Made by a program: the position numbers and the translations under genes
Notes under the pieces: generated by a model
Told to the model about the DNA's origin: nothing
What the model saw: only the letters and a program-made list of their open reading frames with translations
The model's database searches: none
Origin: CAVSRC01 sp963785065
Lineage (GTDB): Bacteria > Pseudomonadota > Alphaproteobacteria > Rhizobiales > Kaistiaceae
Assembly: GCA_963785065.1 (NCBI GenBank)
Contig: CAWATX010000002.1
Coordinates: forward strand, 1,178,001-1,242,000
Direction of reading: 5' to 3'
Length of the DNA: 64,000 bases
Shown here: piece after piece, positions 1 to 7,847 of the stretch
Numbering within the stretch: the stretch's first letter is position 1
How the letters are laid out: each line of letters starts with the position of its first letter

Positions 1-680
1 TGTTGGGCATCGAAGCCGATGAACTGATAGCCGAGGTAGCGCTTGGCATCGATCACGTCGTAGCCGAGCTGCAGGCGCAGCTTCTTGCGCAGCTTGCTGA
101 CATGCCCCTCGACCACCACCTCGTCGACGCTCTCCTCGAACACGCCGTAGACGGCGTTGAAGATCTGCGTCTTGGTGACGCGACGGTGGGCATTCTTGGC
201 GAGGAATTCGAGGATATGGCGCTCGCGGCGCGGCAATGACAGCGGCTTGCCGTCGATCTCGATGTCGCGGCCATCGAAGAAGATCTTCAGACGCTCGCAG
301 CTCACCTGCCGGTATTTCCGGTTCACCCGGCGCCAGATCGCCTCGGAACGGGCGATCAGCTCCTTCACATGGACCGGCTTGCGCACCACGTCGTCGATGC
401 CGGCAGTGAACAGTTCGAGGGTGGAATCGAGGCAGCGGATTTCGGATAGCGCGATGATCGGGGCATCGGTACGGCTGCGAATGAGCCGCGGCAGATTCGG
501 CCGGTCGTCGCATTCACCCAGCAGGATCGACTGGACCGAATCGATATCACCGGAAGAAGCGGTGAACAGCCATTCACGGAATTCGAGAGGTTGCAGCCCG
601 AGACTGGCGACGCCTTCCCCTCGGAATGAGGCCGCATATGCTTCGGTCACCTCATCCCGCTTGTCTACGACGATGTGCAT
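1..680 (-). CDS. ftcR: Flagellar response regulator Rem/FtcR (3' end outside window)
   Basis: OmpR-type transcription factor that in rhizobia (Rem) and Brucella (FtcR) activates flagellar operons. The visible 226 residues have an N-terminal receiver beginning MHIVVDKRD and a C-terminal winged helix with LPRRERHILEFLAKNAHRR and SKLRKKL. The receiver looks degenerate: the usual phospho-acceptor Asp is not obvious, although the RKP lysine motif is present, as expected for an orphan regulator. Start chosen at 680 because GGGGG lies 6-8 nt upstream; an in-frame ATG at 695 has no better site. The frame is open through position 1, so the C-terminus is missing. It heads the flagellar cluster and is a likely activator of the units to its right. 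Family call from remembered similarity, not a search. Confidence 0.85.
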   Translation of the reverse strand, partial: MHIVVDKRDEVTEAYAASFRGEGVASLGLQPLEFREWLFTASSGDIDSVQSILLGECDDRPNLPRLIRSRTDAPIIALSEIRCLDSTLELFTAGIDDVVRKPVHVKELIARSEAIWRRVNRKYRQVSCERLKIFFDGRDIEIDGKPLSLPRRERHILEFLAKNAHRRVTKTQIFNAVYGVFEESVDEVVVEGHVSKLRKKLRLQLGYDVIDAKRYLGYQFIGFDAQ

Positions 681-906
681 TAATGCCCCCAGCATGGATC
701 ATGTTTGCTGCCGGCCCGGCCCAATTCCGCCTACGGCATCGGAAACAGCGCCAAGGCCGTCCGACACCAACGAATCTTGGAAAAATCCGGGAAATCCGGC
801 TACGCAGACGCGACGCAACGCAACACCGCTGAACGCCGCTATTCTGGGGGAAATATGGTAAACCAATCGCTAACGGACGCCGATGACCGGCGCCCGCGGG
901 CGTGCC
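681..906. other. Intergenic region between ftcR and the CheY-like gene
   Basis: No convincing gene here. It should contain the ftcR promoter. The only structured element I see is TAAA-N7-CTAA at 859-873, which on the minus strand reads TTAG-N7-TTTA and resembles a two-mismatch CtrA site (TTAA-N7-TTAA). Confidence 0.5.
859..873 (-). promoter_or_regulatory. Possible CtrA-like site upstream of ftcR
   Basis: On the minus strand the sequence is TTAG-N7-TTTA, two mismatches from the alphaproteobacterial CtrA consensus TTAA-N7-TTAA. It lies about 180 nt upstream of the ftcR start. Chance matches of this quality are common, so this is only a candidate. Confidence 0.2.
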
Positions 907-1293
907 TCAGGCCGCCGCCAGGGCGTTCTCGATCTTCGCCGTGAGGGTCTGTGAGTCGAACGGCTTCAGCACGTAGCCGGAAGCGCCGGCATCGTTCGCC
1001 GCCTTGAGGTTTTCCGGCGAGCCCTCGCCGCTCATCAGGATGATCGGCGTTGCCTTCAACGCATCGTCGGCGCGCGCCTGCCGGACCAGCTCCAGTCCAT
1101 CGAGCGGCGCCATGTACCAGTCGGCAATGACCAGACCGTACTGGCGCTCGCGCATCTTGGCGAGCGCCTCCTCGCCGTCGCCTGCCGTATCGATTTCGGC
1201 AAAACCGGCACGATGGAGAAGATTGCGCATGATGCGAACGACAGTCTGATAGTCGTCCACCACCAAGATCGGTATCGAATAGTCGATTGACAT
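907..1293 (-). CDS. Solitary CheY-like single-domain response regulator
   Basis: 128-residue receiver domain without an output domain, so probably a soluble phospho-signalling protein that acts on the motor or on another regulator. Conserved receiver residues are visible: D13/D14 in VVDDY, acceptor D58 in IADWYM, S88 in ILMSGEG in place of the usual Thr, and K110 in LKPF. Start taken at 1293 (MSIDYS), which gives the usual family length; an upstream ATG at 1317 would add eight residues. It sits alone between the ftcR region and the fliF unit with about 130 nt of free DNA upstream. The sequence does not show which kinase feeds it; no cheA is in the window. Confidence 0.85.
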   Translation of the reverse strand: MSIDYSIPILVVDDYQTVVRIMRNLLHRAGFAEIDTAGDGEEALAKMRERQYGLVIADWYMAPLDGLELVRQARADDALKATPIILMSGEGSPENLKAANDAGASGYVLKPFDSQTLTAKIENALAAA

Positions 1294-1427
1294 GGCTTTC
1301 GCCCGCCCCTTTGGCATCCACTGCGCCGCAGACTAACGCAGGCGGATAAAGGAACCGCGAGATTCGGGTTTCAAAACGTGCCGCCGAAAGCAAGGAACCG
1401 TTAACCACCCGGCTGCGGTGGCCAGTC

Positions 1428-1988
1428 CTATTTGCAGAAGTCGCGCGCCGCGTCCGTCCAGGTGCCGAATCCGGTCGCCACCATATTGGTGATCACGGTG
1501 CACACGTATTTCTTCTGCGCCGGATTGTTGTTCGGCCCGGCGTGATAGCGCGCCACGGCAAGCGTCCAGCTTCCCTCCTGCCGGCGCAGGGCCTTCAGGA
1601 AACGGGCGGCGTAGTCAACATTGGCATGCGGGTCGAACATGCGCTTGAGCGAGGGGAAGGCGTCCCCGTGGAAGTGGTGATTGATCTGCATGCAACCGAT
1701 ATCGATCAGCTTGATCCCCGCCGCCTCGGCGACATCGAAGCGGCGGATGGCATCGTCCAGGCTGGTGGCGAAATAGGCCTCGCCGGCGATGTTCATGGCC
1801 AGCGGCCGGAGCGACTCCTTGTGGCCTGATTCGGTGAGACCGACCGCATAGAGCACGCCGAGCGGCACGTCATATCTGGCCGCTGCCGCGCGCATCTCGC
1901 CCTCGCACGGATTGGCCGGGGCAGCCAGCGCCGCAGCGCTAGACGTAAAGGCGATCAGCGCCACGATAGCGGTCCTGGCGAGGCGCAT
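1428..1988 (-). CDS. Flagellar-cluster lytic transglycosylase (SLT domain)
   Basis: 186-residue secreted protein with a signal peptide (about residues 1-23, ending AALAAP), then a small SLT-type lysozyme-like domain. The catalytic Glu is probably E53 in GLTESGHK, and GCMQINHHFH matches the family's G-x-MQIN motif. Four cysteines (Cys28, Cys in GCMQ, Cys in KYVCT, penultimate Cys) could form disulfides. It likely opens peptidoglycan for rod passage, the task of the FlgJ muramidase domain elsewhere; the FlgJ-like protein at 34007 lacks such a domain. The start at 1988 overlaps the 3' end of fliK by 50 nt, so it is the last gene of the fliF-motB-motC-fliK unit. A SLT gene in this place is usual in rhizobial flagellar clusters. 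Confidence 0.8.
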   Translation of the reverse strand: MRLARTAIVALIAFTSSAAALAAPANPCEGEMRAAAARYDVPLGVLYAVGLTESGHKESLRPLAMNIAGEAYFATSLDDAIRRFDVAEAAGIKLIDIGCMQINHHFHGDAFPSLKRMFDPHANVDYAARFLKALRRQEGSWTLAVARYHAGPNNNPAQKKYVCTVITNMVATGFGTWTDAARDFCK

Positions 1989-4008
1989 CGGGGGTGTCCT
2001 GGTCGTGAAGATCGAAGGTGCCGGCATTGCCTTGCGGCGGCTGGCGCCCGCCGGATGTCGCGGCGCGCTGGTCGCCGCCGGCCTGGCCGAATGGCGCACC
2101 GCTGCCCGCCCCGCCGGCCTGCTGCTGCTGGCCGAAGGTCGCCGCATCGCCGGAGCGCGGCTGGGCGGCGTCGCGCCTGTCGACCTGAAGCTGCTGAACA
2201 TCGTAACCGGCGCGGTGCAGCAGGTCGCGCAGCGATGCGTCGTCGCGCGCCAGCGCCTGCGCCGTCTCGGCGCGCTCGGCCTTGAGCTGCACGCTGACCG
2301 AGCTGCCCCTGAGACTGATGCGCAGGTCCAGCGCACCATATTCGCGCATGTCGAGATTCAGCACGATGGTCCTGACCGGCTCCGCCTGGGCGCCGGCCAT
2401 GCCGGCATTGACGCCCTGCGGCGGCGACTGCGGCGCCGCGGCCCGTGTCGCATCGATGGCGCCGGCGATACCCCGCGCCACGCCGGCGGTGAGCGGCGCT
2501 GCCGCGGGTGCCGACGCCGCTGCCGCCGGGCCGGCCGCCGGCGAGGGAGCGCTCACGACCGGCCGCGTCTGCTCTCCATGATGCGGCGAATCCTGGCTGG
2601 CCGAAGGCATCGCCTTGCCCTCCCGTCCGTCCGTTGTATCGGGCGCAGAAGACTGGGCCGTGTCCGCCATCGCGTTATGGTCCTGCCGCGTGGCCACCTG
2701 ATCCTGCCGGACCGCTAACTGGTCTTGCTGCACGCGAGCCTGCCCGGTGGCCGGTGCCGTCCCGGCTGTCGTCCGGCCGTTGCGATCGGCGGCCGCGACG
2801 CGTCCGCCCCGATCCTTCTCAGTGAGACGGGGCATCCCCGCCGCTGCTGCCTCGGCCTTTGCCGCGCCCTGCTCCTGCGGCTTGGACGGCGATGCAGGCG
2901 CGATCGTCTTGGCGGTGCCAGCATCGCCCTCAATCGCTTTCGCCGCAGATGCGGCAACCGTGGCGGGCGCGATATGCCGCTCGAAAGCCGTGACCCGCAC
3001 ATTGATCGGCGCATCGCCGCCACGCGACGGCGCAGCCTGGCGATCACCCTCAGGCGCCTTCGCAGTGCTGCCAACTTGCTGCCGGCGGCCACCATCGCGC
3101 GATGCCGCCAGCGCCGCTGCGGTGTCGCCATTGGCCCAGACCCGCACCTCAGCAGCACCGGAATGCGCGGCCGCCACTTTTCCCGCAGCGCCTGAACGCG
3201 CCTGGCGTGATTCCGCCGGAGGAGAACCTGCCGACGATGTTGCGGCCTGGTCTTGTTCCGCCTTCGCCGACGGCACATCACGCCCGACGGGTTTTGCCGC
3301 ACTCCTGTCGTCACCGGTCGCAGGCTTGCCGCTTTTGCCAAGCGCCTGTTTGGCGCCTTCGGCCGCTGCCGGCAGCGCGACGGCAGCCACTGGCGGCACA
3401 TCCACCTGCGCGTCCGCTTGCTTGCCCTTGCCGTCGTCCTTGCGATCGGAAGGATCGCAATCCCGGCCGATCGACCGCCCCTTGTCCGCGTCCCGGCGCG
3501 TTGTCCCGGTGTTGCCTGTCTCGGACGGCGGCGCCGCAACGGCATCCGGCGAGGCAGCATCGGCGTCCCTCATTTGGGTATCCGGCGGGTCGCCCCGCTT
3601 GCCATCCCGGTGCATCGCCTGGGCATCGTCCTGCCACGTCGCCGGCGGCGGCACATCCTGATCTGTGCTTTGCACGCATGCCGTAAGCGGATCGGCCGGC
3701 GTCGCCGTGTCGTCGGCTGCCTCGGAGGCAACCGGCGCATCGGCACCCTTCTCCTCCTCCGCCGCCGCATCGCGGGCGCCCCATAGGCCGTCGTGACGTT
3801 GGTATGCGCGGCCCGGGCCGACATCGGTTTCGCTTTCGTCCGGTGTCCCGGCCGACGCGGGTTGGGATTGCCGGCCGCGTTCCGCTGCCGGGGCAACTTC
3901 GTCGAGCACAGCACCGAACGTGCTTGCCTCGGCGTCGCCGGCGCGGCGCTGTGACGCGCCGGTTCGCTCCGCCCCGGTCTCTGGCGGTATGTTGAGCGTG
4001 ACGTTCAT
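1939..4008 (-). CDS. fliK: Flagellar hook-length control protein FliK (MotD)
   Basis: 689 residues. The first 500 or so are low-complexity Ala/Asp/Gln/Lys-rich sequence, including a degenerate repeat around QDQLAVRQDQVATRQD. The C-terminal hook-length domain (about residues 570-640) contains VRTIVLNLDMREYGALDLRISL and LRDLLHRAGYDVQQLQV, typical of the Flg_hook family that switches the export gate from hook to filament substrates. The start at 4008 overlaps the motC stop as ATGA. The open frame runs much further upstream (to 4959), but that part is antisense to nothing and simply a high-GC shadow of motC. In Sinorhizobium this gene was first called motD and later shown to be FliK. Confidence 0.87.
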   Translation of the reverse strand: MNVTLNIPPETGAERTGASQRRAGDAEASTFGAVLDEVAPAAERGRQSQPASAGTPDESETDVGPGRAYQRHDGLWGARDAAAEEEKGADAPVASEAADDTATPADPLTACVQSTDQDVPPPATWQDDAQAMHRDGKRGDPPDTQMRDADAASPDAVAAPPSETGNTGTTRRDADKGRSIGRDCDPSDRKDDGKGKQADAQVDVPPVAAVALPAAAEGAKQALGKSGKPATGDDRSAAKPVGRDVPSAKAEQDQAATSSAGSPPAESRQARSGAAGKVAAAHSGAAEVRVWANGDTAAALAASRDGGRRQQVGSTAKAPEGDRQAAPSRGGDAPINVRVTAFERHIAPATVAASAAKAIEGDAGTAKTIAPASPSKPQEQGAAKAEAAAAGMPRLTEKDRGGRVAAADRNGRTTAGTAPATGQARVQQDQLAVRQDQVATRQDHNAMADTAQSSAPDTTDGREGKAMPSASQDSPHHGEQTRPVVSAPSPAAGPAAAASAPAAAPLTAGVARGIAGAIDATRAAAPQSPPQGVNAGMAGAQAEPVRTIVLNLDMREYGALDLRISLRGSSVSVQLKAERAETAQALARDDASLRDLLHRAGYDVQQLQVDRRDAAQPRSGDAATFGQQQQAGGAGSGAPFGQAGGDQRAATSGGRQPPQGNAGTFDLHDQDTPDAPRQDRYRGADRLYV

Positions 4009-5759
4009 TTTGCCGTGGCAACCAGCTTTGCCGTGTCGTCCAGTGCCGCCTGCGCCTTCTTGATGACGTCCGGCTCCTCGACGACCGCCCCCGCACCAAG
4101 CGGCTTGGCGACAGCGACATGGATCTTTTCGAGGTCGGTCCCCGACAGCACGCCGTCGAGCGTGGAGCGGACCACGTCGTAGAAGGCCTGGTCGGATTCG
4201 GACAAGAGCCGGCGGTCGAGGCCCTTCATCTCGGCATCGGCCTTGTCCACCAGCTCCGGCATCGCGGCCATCGCGGCAGCGTGGTAGAGCTTCGCCCGCG
4301 CCTCCTGCACCGACCCGGCCAGCGCCAGTCCGCTTGCCCGTTCGGCCGCCAGCTTGGCAGCGTTGGCATGGCCGCTGACGGCCGAGGCCAATGCGACCGT
4401 CAGGTAGAGATCGCAGCGCGAATCCGGCTCGACCATCGCCAGCATGTCGTCGAGTTCGGCAAAACGCGCCGCAGTGTCGAGCGGCATGTGGCTGAGCGCG
4501 GCGGCGAAGCGGACGCGGAAATTGCCGGCATAGACCGAGTGGCGGAAGCGATCGAGATATTGCCGCGCCAGCGAGCGCACCATTGCCTCGTCGCGCTGCC
4601 GGTCGGCAACCAGCAACTGCCGCCTTATGGCGGCTTCCTCGACCAGGGTACCTGGTGCCAACAGCCGGGCGATTGCCAGAAGCTGCATCGCCTTGGCCGG
4701 GTCGGTCTTCACGGCCAGCGCCGCCTGGGCGATGGCGACCTGTCCGGCCATGCTCGCCGGCAAGCCGGTGGGATCGATGTCGGCAAGCAGCGGTGCGGCG
4801 GCATCCGCCCTGCCGTTGGCGTAGTCGAGGACGCCATCGAGCAGCCGGCGGTCGATCGCCACCGGCGGATCGAGCGCCTCGAGCTGCTTCAGGATCTCCG
4901 GTCGCCCGCCGGAAAGCACATAGGTCACCGCCGCCGCCGCATTGCGGTTGTCCTGCCACACGGCCGGGTCGGCGGACATGAAGGCCTTATCGATCTGGAT
5001 CATCAGGGCGCGCTGCGCCGCGATCGCCTGCACATCGCCCTGGGCCATGCGGTCCTGCAGGTCCTGCAGCGTGCGCACCAGCTCATAGGGATCGGTGCCC
5101 AACAGCGGCACCGCGGCGAGCGCCGCCTCGTCCTTGCCGTCGGCGCGGGTGCCGTCGCCTTTCGGCCTTTCCAGCCTGTCTGGTTGCGGCATCTTGGGCG
5201 CCGGCGCGTCCGGCTCGTCGCTGAGGAAATCGGACGGGTCGCCGAGCAGCCCATCGGACCGCTGGACGACGGTGATCTTGTGCTCGGACGCCGGCTTCGC
5301 ACCCGGCGCCTCGGCGGCTGCGGCCGGCGGCAACGCCTCAGCAGAATCGGCGGGCAGTCTGGATGGCTCCGGCAGCGCCGTTGACCCGGTCGGCGCCGCT
5401 TCGGCGACGGAACCGGTGACCGTACGGTCGAGGGTGGAAGGAGCGGCCGCCACCGGGGTCCCTGCAGCCGCCGGCACATAAGGCGGGCGCAGGCGCGGCA
5501 AAGGCGGCACATGCATGACGACGGCCGTCGGCCGGGCCGGTGCGGCTGCCTCCGGCAGAAGACTGATCGGCGCCTCCACCGGCACGGGCGGCGACGCCGG
5601 CACCGGCGGCGACGCCGGCTTTGTCTTGCCGAACAGCGTCGTCAGGAAATCGGCAACGCCGGCTGTGGTCGAATCCGGGGCAGCGGGATCGGCCACGACC
5701 GCAGTCGACCAGACCAGGGCCACGGCCGCCGAGATGACAATCAGCCACCGCGCCGTCAT
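4005..5759 (-). CDS. motC: Periplasmic motility protein MotC
   Basis: 584-residue exported protein: signal peptide (MTARWLIVISAAVALVWS...VVA), a Pro/Ala-rich segment, then a helical repeat-like body from about residue 210 to the end. In rhizobia MotC is a periplasmic partner of MotB required for stator function. The Pro-rich segment carries an 18-bp tandem duplication (5581-5616) giving a repeated PASPPV unit. ATGA overlaps couple it to motB upstream and fliK downstream. Recognised by its position and by remembered similarity to Sinorhizobium MotC; no catalytic motif exists to confirm it. Confidence 0.85.
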   Translation of the reverse strand: MTARWLIVISAAVALVWSTAVVADPAAPDSTTAGVADFLTTLFGKTKPASPPVPASPPVPVEAPISLLPEAAAPARPTAVVMHVPPLPRLRPPYVPAAAGTPVAAAPSTLDRTVTGSVAEAAPTGSTALPEPSRLPADSAEALPPAAAAEAPGAKPASEHKITVVQRSDGLLGDPSDFLSDEPDAPAPKMPQPDRLERPKGDGTRADGKDEAALAAVPLLGTDPYELVRTLQDLQDRMAQGDVQAIAAQRALMIQIDKAFMSADPAVWQDNRNAAAAVTYVLSGGRPEILKQLEALDPPVAIDRRLLDGVLDYANGRADAAAPLLADIDPTGLPASMAGQVAIAQAALAVKTDPAKAMQLLAIARLLAPGTLVEEAAIRRQLLVADRQRDEAMVRSLARQYLDRFRHSVYAGNFRVRFAAALSHMPLDTAARFAELDDMLAMVEPDSRCDLYLTVALASAVSGHANAAKLAAERASGLALAGSVQEARAKLYHAAAMAAMPELVDKADAEMKGLDRRLLSESDQAFYDVVRSTLDGVLSGTDLEKIHVAVAKPLGAGAVVEEPDVIKKAQAALDDTAKLVATAK

Positions 5760-7228
5760 GGCGGATCCTTCACCAGGATCTCGATGCGACGGTTTTCCGC
5801 CGCATAGGGATCTTTGGGATTCTTGAGCGCCCGGTCGGCGTGACCTTCGATTGCCATGACCTGCGACTGATCGAGGCCGCCGCGCAACAGCGCGTAATAG
5901 GCCATCTGCGCCCGCGCCGTCGAAAGCCGCCAGTTGTCGTAATCCGCCGAATGGAACGGCCGCCCGTCGGTATGGCCGCGAATGATGATCTGGCCGGGCT
6001 GCTTGGCCAACACCTTGGCGATGTGTTCGAGCAGCACGACCGTCTTGGGGGCCGGCACCGCCGACCCGACCGGGAACATGGCGTAATCGGCATCGTCGGT
6101 GAGGTTGATGGTGACGCCCTCGTCGGTCGCCGCCACCGCCAGCTCGGGCGAGGCCTTGCCGGCCATCATCGACGCCACCGATTGCTTGATGTCCTTGGCG
6201 ATCTCGGTGGAGCGGGCGACCGTCGCCTCGGCGACCACCTTGCCCTCATTGGCCTTGACCATGTCGGCCTTGGCCTCGGTCGGCTTGGCCTCGGTCGGCT
6301 TGGCGTCGGCTGGCGTCGCGGCGGAATCGGCCTTGGCCGCGACAGCCGGCGCGACGGCGGCCTTGGCTGGCGGCGTGGTTTCGGGCACCCCAGCCACGAC
6401 CCTGGCGAACACATCCATCGGCTCGCCTTCGCCTGGCGCCGGCGCCGCCGCGTCCGGCTTGGCCGAGGGCGGCACCTTGGTCGTCGTGCCCGGCTCACCG
6501 GCTTGGCTCACCTTCGCGGCGGGCAGCGGTACCATCTGCCAGTAGGAAGGATCGAACGGGTCGCGCGTGATCTCGCCGCCCGGCATTCCCGTTGCCCGCG
6601 GGTCTCCGGTGATGACGTCGACGCTGGTTGCCTGGGTGGAGACGTATTGCTTCTCCAGCTTCGCCAGCACGGCGTAGGGATCCTGGAAGGCTTCGCGGTC
6701 GTAACCGCCGTTCGGCGGCTTCAGCGCCGCGGCCGCCTCGTTGATCTTCTTGAGCGCGTCTGCGGTGGACGTGTTGTCCGCGCCCTGATTTGCCTTGTCG
6801 CTGACATTGCTGCCCGCTGCCAGCTTCACCGCCAGCTCTGCCGCCGCATTCAGCGCCGCGGCGGCGGCCTCCGGGCTCGTCGCCTTGCCGTTGGCGTGCC
6901 CGGGGCTGAGGTCGATCAGGTTGAGGTTCGCCCCCGGCACCGGCATCTCGCCGTGGCCCTTCTGGGCGGCCTTGGCGTCGCTCTTGGTCTTGCTCAGCCC
7001 CTTCAGCTCGCTCGATCCCTGCGACATGTGGATCGGATTGAAGTACTGGGCGATGCCCTTGCGGACGTTTTCGTCGGTGACGTTGATCAGCCACATGATC
7101 AGGAAGAAGGCCATCATCGCCGTCATGAAATCGGCATGGGCGACCTTCCAGGCCGAGCTGTGCTGAAGATGCTCCTCGTCGTCGTGCCGGCGAACGATGA
7201 TCAGTTCGTGGGCAGCGTTCTCAGCCAT
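5756..7228 (-). CDS. motB: Stator protein MotB
   Basis: 490 residues. One transmembrane helix near residues 32-52 (HADFMTAMMAFFLIMWLINV) contains the proton-carrying Asp, D33. A long Ala/Pro/Lys-rich periplasmic linker follows, then an OmpA-like peptidoglycan-binding domain (about 370-487) with IIIRGHTDGRPF and NWRLSTARAQ. The linker is long for MotB and includes a 15-bp tandem repeat (6270-6314) encoding repeated PTEAK units. It pairs with MotA, encoded separately at 21432-22316. The start overlaps the upstream fliH-like gene by 8 nt and the stop overlaps motC by ATGA. Confidence 0.93.
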   Translation of the reverse strand: MAENAAHELIIVRRHDDEEHLQHSSAWKVAHADFMTAMMAFFLIMWLINVTDENVRKGIAQYFNPIHMSQGSSELKGLSKTKSDAKAAQKGHGEMPVPGANLNLIDLSPGHANGKATSPEAAAAALNAAAELAVKLAAGSNVSDKANQGADNTSTADALKKINEAAAALKPPNGGYDREAFQDPYAVLAKLEKQYVSTQATSVDVITGDPRATGMPGGEITRDPFDPSYWQMVPLPAAKVSQAGEPGTTTKVPPSAKPDAAAPAPGEGEPMDVFARVVAGVPETTPPAKAAVAPAVAAKADSAATPADAKPTEAKPTEAKADMVKANEGKVVAEATVARSTEIAKDIKQSVASMMAGKASPELAVAATDEGVTINLTDDADYAMFPVGSAVPAPKTVVLLEHIAKVLAKQPGQIIIRGHTDGRPFHSADYDNWRLSTARAQMAYYALLRGGLDQSQVMAIEGHADRALKNPKDPYAAENRRIEILVKDPP

Positions 7229-7847
7229 CGTCGGCCGTCCCGGCCTCGGACATCAGTCGGTCCATCCACGCCGCGATGTTGGTCTCCACCACTGTCTCGT
7301 CGATGGTGACGCTGACATCGGCCGCATCGCCTTCGGCACGCTCGATCGGCACGCCGGTGGGCGCGATGGCGGCCTCCACCCGCTCGACCAGCGCCGCCGG
7401 TCCGGCGATCCTGATCCGCGTGGCGGTGCCACCGGCAATCAGTGCCGACACGGCTTCAGCGAGTTCGCCCAAAGCGCGCTCGTGCACCGCATTGTCGAGG
7501 AACCGCAGCAATGCGGTGGCGACCGCGCGCCCGATGCGCTCTTCAATCGCGGCCAACCCTTCGCTCATCCGGTCCGCAAGCGTTTCGCCGATCATGGCGT
7601 GGATATCCGCCTCGCGTTCGGCCAGGTGGCGCTCGAATTCGGCCCGGTCGGCCGCCCGGGCAGCGTCGAATTCGGCCTCGGCCGCGGCCAGCGCCGCGGC
7701 GACCGCCGCATTTTCGGTGGCCTGCCGGTCATCCTCGGGCGTCGGCGCCGGCTTTTCATTGAGCCGCCGAAACCCGGCGCTGGTGATCTCCGGCGCCGAC
7801 CCGCTGGCAAACCGCGGCAGGCGGGTGGCGGCGGCCGTCACTGTCAT
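7221..7847 (-). CDS. FliH-like flagellar export protein (putative)
   Basis: 208 residues, Ala/Glu-rich. The middle (about 50-110) is charged and probably coiled coil (AAAEAEFDAARAADRAEFER), and the C-terminal part is a small alpha/beta domain. This layout fits FliH, the regulator of the FliI ATPase, and no other fliH is present although fliI is (23981). The gene lies directly behind fliF, where fliH-type genes occur in many clusters. The start at 7847 overlaps the fliF stop as ATGA; the longer start at 7871 would lie inside fliF. Sequence similarity to classical FliH is weak, so the name is inference from layout and position. Confidence 0.55.
   Translation of the reverse strand: MTVTAAATRLPRFASGSAPEITSAGFRRLNEKPAPTPEDDRQATENAAVAAALAAAEAEFDAARAADRAEFERHLAEREADIHAMIGETLADRMSEGLAAIEERIGRAVATALLRFLDNAVHERALGELAEAVSALIAGGTATRIRIAGPAALVERVEAAIAPTGVPIERAEGDAADVSVTIDETVVETNIAAWMDRLMSEAGTADDG

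Noticed and set aside
4009..4959. Upstream extension of the fliK frame by 317 codons
   Set aside because: It overlaps motC on the same strand entirely; the ATGA junction at 4005-4008 marks the true start.
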